Shown here: piece after piece, positions 6,783 through 8,551 of the stretch | Numbering within the stretch: position 1 is the first letter of the stretch | Layout: every line of letters starts with the position of its first letter | NCBI GenBank assembly: GCA_946480965.1 | Contig: CAMLMI010000193.1 | Location: forward strand, 1-8,551 | DNA: 8,551 nt | DNA from: an uncultured Verrucomicrobiales bacterium | Lineage (GTDB): Bacteria > Verrucomicrobiota > Verrucomicrobiae > Limisphaerales > CANJSG01 | Reading direction: 5' to 3' | Made by a program: the position numbers and the translations under genes | Notes under the pieces: model-generated | Seen by the model: the letters and a program-made list of their open reading frames with translations, nothing else | What the model was told of the DNA's origin: nothing | The model's database searches: none

Positions 6783-7325
6783 ATGAAATCCCAGTCCCTG
6801 CATTTCGGGATGCGCGTGCGCCATCCCCAATACGGCGTCGGTTCCGTGAAGAGCATTTCCGAGCACACGGCCGACATCCGCTTCGAAGACCTCGTCCGCA
6901 CCGTCTCGCCCGACATCCTCGAACCTGCCGAACCGCAGGTCGCGATCCAGAACCTGGAGCAGCCGCTCTCCGCCATCATCGCGGAGACCGTGCAGCAGGT
7001 GATAGAGGAATTGGGCCTGGAACGGCCCGGCTCCGTGGTGGAACAGCTCGGCGCGCGTTGGCGCAACGGCAACGTGGTGATCAAGCCCGCCGACGGCGCC
7101 ACGCAGGCCAAGGAAGTGCCGCTGGAAACCTTCTTCCACAAGATCGTGATGGTGCGGAACAACCTCCGGGTGCTGGAACAGAAGATCAACGCGCACGCCG
7201 GTCTCAGCGACGCCGACAAGGTCGAGCTCCAGCAATACATCACCCGCAGCTACGGCTCGCTGACGACCTTCAACGTTTTGTTCAAGCACGACGCCGACAA
7301 GTTCCGTGGTGCTTCCGATTCGTAG
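6783..7325 (+). CDS. Uncharacterised protein with KOW/Tudor-like N-terminus
   Basis: I do not recognise a named family for this 180-aa soluble protein. Residues 8-40 ([19 protein letters not shown], then ADIRFED) resemble the small beta-barrel of CarD/UvrD-C-terminal/Tudor-like domains, where 'G.RV.H..FG.G.V' followed by an 'xIxF' strand is typical and nucleic-acid or polymerase contacts are common. Residues 58-90 look helical and 112-168 form a compact second region with a conserved-looking helix ([16 protein letters not shown]) and the block [19 protein letters not shown]. There is no signal peptide or membrane segment. The ATG at 6783 is chosen because GGGGG sits seven bases upstream; the frame remains open to 6570 but that part is Arg/Pro/Gly-rich and non-coding in character. 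It is divergent from the DUF2200 gene and convergent with the protease gene. Confidence 0.8.
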   Translation: MKSQSLHFGMRVRHPQYGVGSVKSISEHTADIRFEDLVRTVSPDILEPAEPQVAIQNLEQPLSAIIAETVQQVIEELGLERPGSVVEQLGARWRNGNVVIKPADGATQAKEVPLETFFHKIVMVRNNLRVLEQKINAHAGLSDADKVELQQYITRSYGSLTTFNVLFKHDADKFRGASDS

Positions 7326-7424
7326 ATCGAATTGTTTCACTGACCTCAGAAGCACCTGCGGCTTGCTCCCCTAAGGTTGAGCCAAAGACCATGACGCTCG
7401 GCGGCATGGGGCTAGCGTTCGTTA

Positions 7425-8060
7425 CTAGTCCCGGATCATGGGAATGATTGGATCGATCGCAAAGGCCCGGTTCAGAATTGGCTTAACTACACCGTCGGGT
7501 TTTCGAAGCCCCATCATCTCTCGAACTACCGCCACCACTTGTCCTTTTTCGTTGAATACTGGGCAGCCAGAATATCCGGGAATTCCCTCACCATTGAACT
7601 GAACGAAATCGACCTGAGTTCCTTGGAAATTGGTCGTTGCCAGAGCTGAAACAGTCGATGACAGCACCTTCAAACCGTTAATGTTCTTGTCCCAACCGGT
7701 GTATATCACCAATTGGTTTCCCCTTAATGAGTTTATTTGGGCCACTGGAAGCCTCGCGCCGGCATGGGAACTCACGGTGCGAAGTATAGCCAAATCCCAT
7801 TGTGGAAACGCTGCTTCAAGGACCACGTGGATATTTGTTCCCAGTGCCGAATAGATGAAATTGCTTCCGCCGTTTGAAACGACATGCTCACAAGTTACGA
7901 TTTGATCTTTGCTGGCGACGAATCCCGAGCCCAAGGTAAGGCCGCTCGTATTGAGGATCGCTCCGAATGACGTTTTCGGGATGGAGATCGAAATGGTGTT
8001 GGTAGCTCCAATGGCTGCGAGTTGAAGACCAAGGAGAAAGAGAAGGAGCAGGCGAGACAT
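7425..8060 (-). CDS. Exported trypsin-like serine protease
   Basis: This 211-aa protein has an N-terminal signal peptide (MSRLLLLFLLGLQLAAIGA, residues 1-19) and a trypsin/HtrA-type peptidase domain, so it should act in the periplasm or outside the cell. The catalytic triad is visible as His59 (IVTCEHVV), Asp89 (QWDLAIL) and Ser164 (GYSGCPVFN, in place of the usual GNSGGP). No PDZ domain follows, so it is a bare protease domain near the minimal size. The only two cysteines, Cys57 and Cys166, lie two residues from His59 and Ser164. The ATG at 8060 is chosen because it begins the signal peptide; the frame is open upstream to 8210 without protein character, and no Shine-Dalgarno is seen. Base composition drops here: a hand count gives 299 G+C in the 600 bases 7441-8040, against clearly over 60% in xylA, which suggests acquisition by transfer. 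Confidence 0.88.
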   Translation of the reverse strand: MSRLLLLFLLGLQLAAIGATNTISISIPKTSFGAILNTSGLTLGSGFVASKDQIVTCEHVVSNGGSNFIYSALGTNIHVVLEAAFPQWDLAILRTVSSHAGARLPVAQINSLRGNQLVIYTGWDKNINGLKVLSSTVSALATTNFQGTQVDFVQFNGEGIPGYSGCPVFNEKGQVVAVVREMMGLRKPDGVVKPILNRAFAIDPIIPMIRD

Positions 8061-8141
8061 GGAGAAAGGGGATATGATTCGGGCACTTAAGGAGAAGCAA
8101 ACCAGCGATGAAGGTTTATTCACTGGCGTTTGCCTGGTCCA

Positions 8142-8147
8142 GTTATA
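8142..8147 (-). promoter_or_regulatory. Possible -10 element upstream of the protease gene
   Basis: On the minus strand TATAAC occurs 82 bp before the protease ATG and matches five of six bases of the sigma-70 -10 consensus. No good -35 is found at 16-18 bp, so the call rests on one hexamer in a relatively AT-rich stretch. Confidence 0.25.
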
Positions 8148-8163
8148 GTCAGACCACCTGACT
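8147..8163. promoter_or_regulatory. 6-bp inverted repeat next to the possible protease promoter
   Basis: AGTCAG (8147-8152) and CTGACT (8158-8163) are perfect complements around ACCAC. On the minus strand the dyad lies immediately upstream of, and touches, the possible -10 hexamer, the position expected for a repressor site between -35 and -10. Symmetry is seen; function is speculative. Confidence 0.22.
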
Positions 8164-8193
8164 TCGAGCATCTGATCTACAGCGGCTCGCCGC

Positions 8194-8551
8194 TCACCGC
8201 TTGGGTCCACGGCCCGGCTCGCGGTCGCGCTCGGCGATGAACTTGGTGAGCCGGTCGCGGCTGTCCTGGAACTTCATCGTGTCCACGAGCTGGTGGAGGT
8301 TGATGGGGTCCACGACCCAGTCCACGGCCAGCTTGGCGCAGTCGAGGCGCTGGTCGTCGAACTTGAAGAGCTTCAGCAATTCCACCGCTTGGGCGCAGGT
8401 CAGACGGCCGCGCAATCCGCGATCCAACATCTTGGCCTTGGCCAGCCGGTCGTCGTCGAAACGCTCCTTTTGCAGCGTGCCGACGATGCCTTGGAACTCC
8501 TCCTCCGAGAGCGGGGCCGGCGTGACGATCACGACCGGGGGCGATTGGTGC
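8194..8551 (-). CDS. DUF4476 domain protein, C-terminal part (cut by the window edge)
   Basis: The frame is open to the right edge, so the N-terminus is outside the window; a GTG at 8532 is possible but is probably internal. Counting from that GTG, about 112 residues contain a DUF4476 domain: helical repeats with FDDDRLAKAK (25-34), TCAQAVELLKLFKFDDQRLDCAK (45-67) and DPINLHQLVDTMKFQDSRDRL (75-95), ending in a basic tail (GRGPKR). The repeated 'F.FDD.RL..AK' pattern is the hallmark of the family. DUF4476 proteins usually carry an N-terminal signal peptide and have no known biochemical role. The gene lies 133 bp upstream of the protease gene on the same strand, but returns to high GC. Confidence 0.85.
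   Translation of the reverse strand, partial: HQSPPVVIVTPAPLSEEEFQGIVGTLQKERFDDDRLAKAKMLDRGLRGRLTCAQAVELLKLFKFDDQRLDCAKLAVDWVVDPINLHQLVDTMKFQDSRDRLTKFIAERDREPGRGPKR

Noticed and set aside
7326..7424. Search for a bidirectional terminator between the convergent 180-aa protein and protease genes
   Set aside because: Only an ACGCT/AGCGT stem of five pairs was found, without T tracts on either side.

Overview
The window is a GC-rich bacterial chromosome segment (roughly 60-65% G+C over most of its length) with single genes on both strands and no sign of one long operon. I infer a member of the Verrucomicrobiota, probably near the Limisphaerales/Pedosphaera group. The main reason is a secreted Gly/Asn-rich beta-helix protein with a choice-of-anchor Q-like segment and a C-terminal 'YRVQ.NTNL...RYFRLVAP' module, a style common in that phylum. 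The long class of xylose isomerase and the gamma carbonic anhydrase do not contradict this. No rRNA, tRNA, CRISPR array, transposase or integrase is visible.

Layout from left to right. A gamma-class carbonic anhydrase-like protein (69-629, minus) is divergent from a large exported polymorphic-membrane-protein-type beta-helix protein (about 890-3001, plus). The space between them holds a perfect 10-bp hairpin. A DUF554 membrane protein follows (3138-3848, plus) and runs tail to tail into a MenG/UbiE quinone methyltransferase (3829-4575, minus), with a 20-bp overlap of the two 3' ends. A 232-bp divergent region leads to a complete xylose isomerase, xylA (4808-6121, plus), which is closed by a textbook intrinsic terminator (6157-6186). 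Convergent to it is a small DUF2200 protein (6242-6595, minus). A divergent 187-bp region with two hairpins precedes an uncharacterised 180-aa protein with a KOW/Tudor-like N-terminus (6783-7325, plus). Last come an exported trypsin-like serine protease (7425-8060, minus) in a stretch of clearly lower GC (about 50%) and the C-terminal part of a DUF4476 protein (8194 to the right edge, minus).

Functionally this is mostly housekeeping and small-molecule metabolism (menaquinone or ubiquinone methylation, D-xylose to D-xylulose isomerisation, CO2/bicarbonate chemistry) mixed with cell-surface or periplasmic proteins of unknown purpose. xylA stands alone, without xylulokinase, transporter or regulator genes beside it. 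I do not see a convincing new multi-gene system. The items most worth a second look are the protease with its only two cysteines flanking the active-site His and Ser, the conserved-looking 180-aa protein of unknown function, the Gly-rich loops of the surface protein, and the perfect hairpin upstream of that protein.
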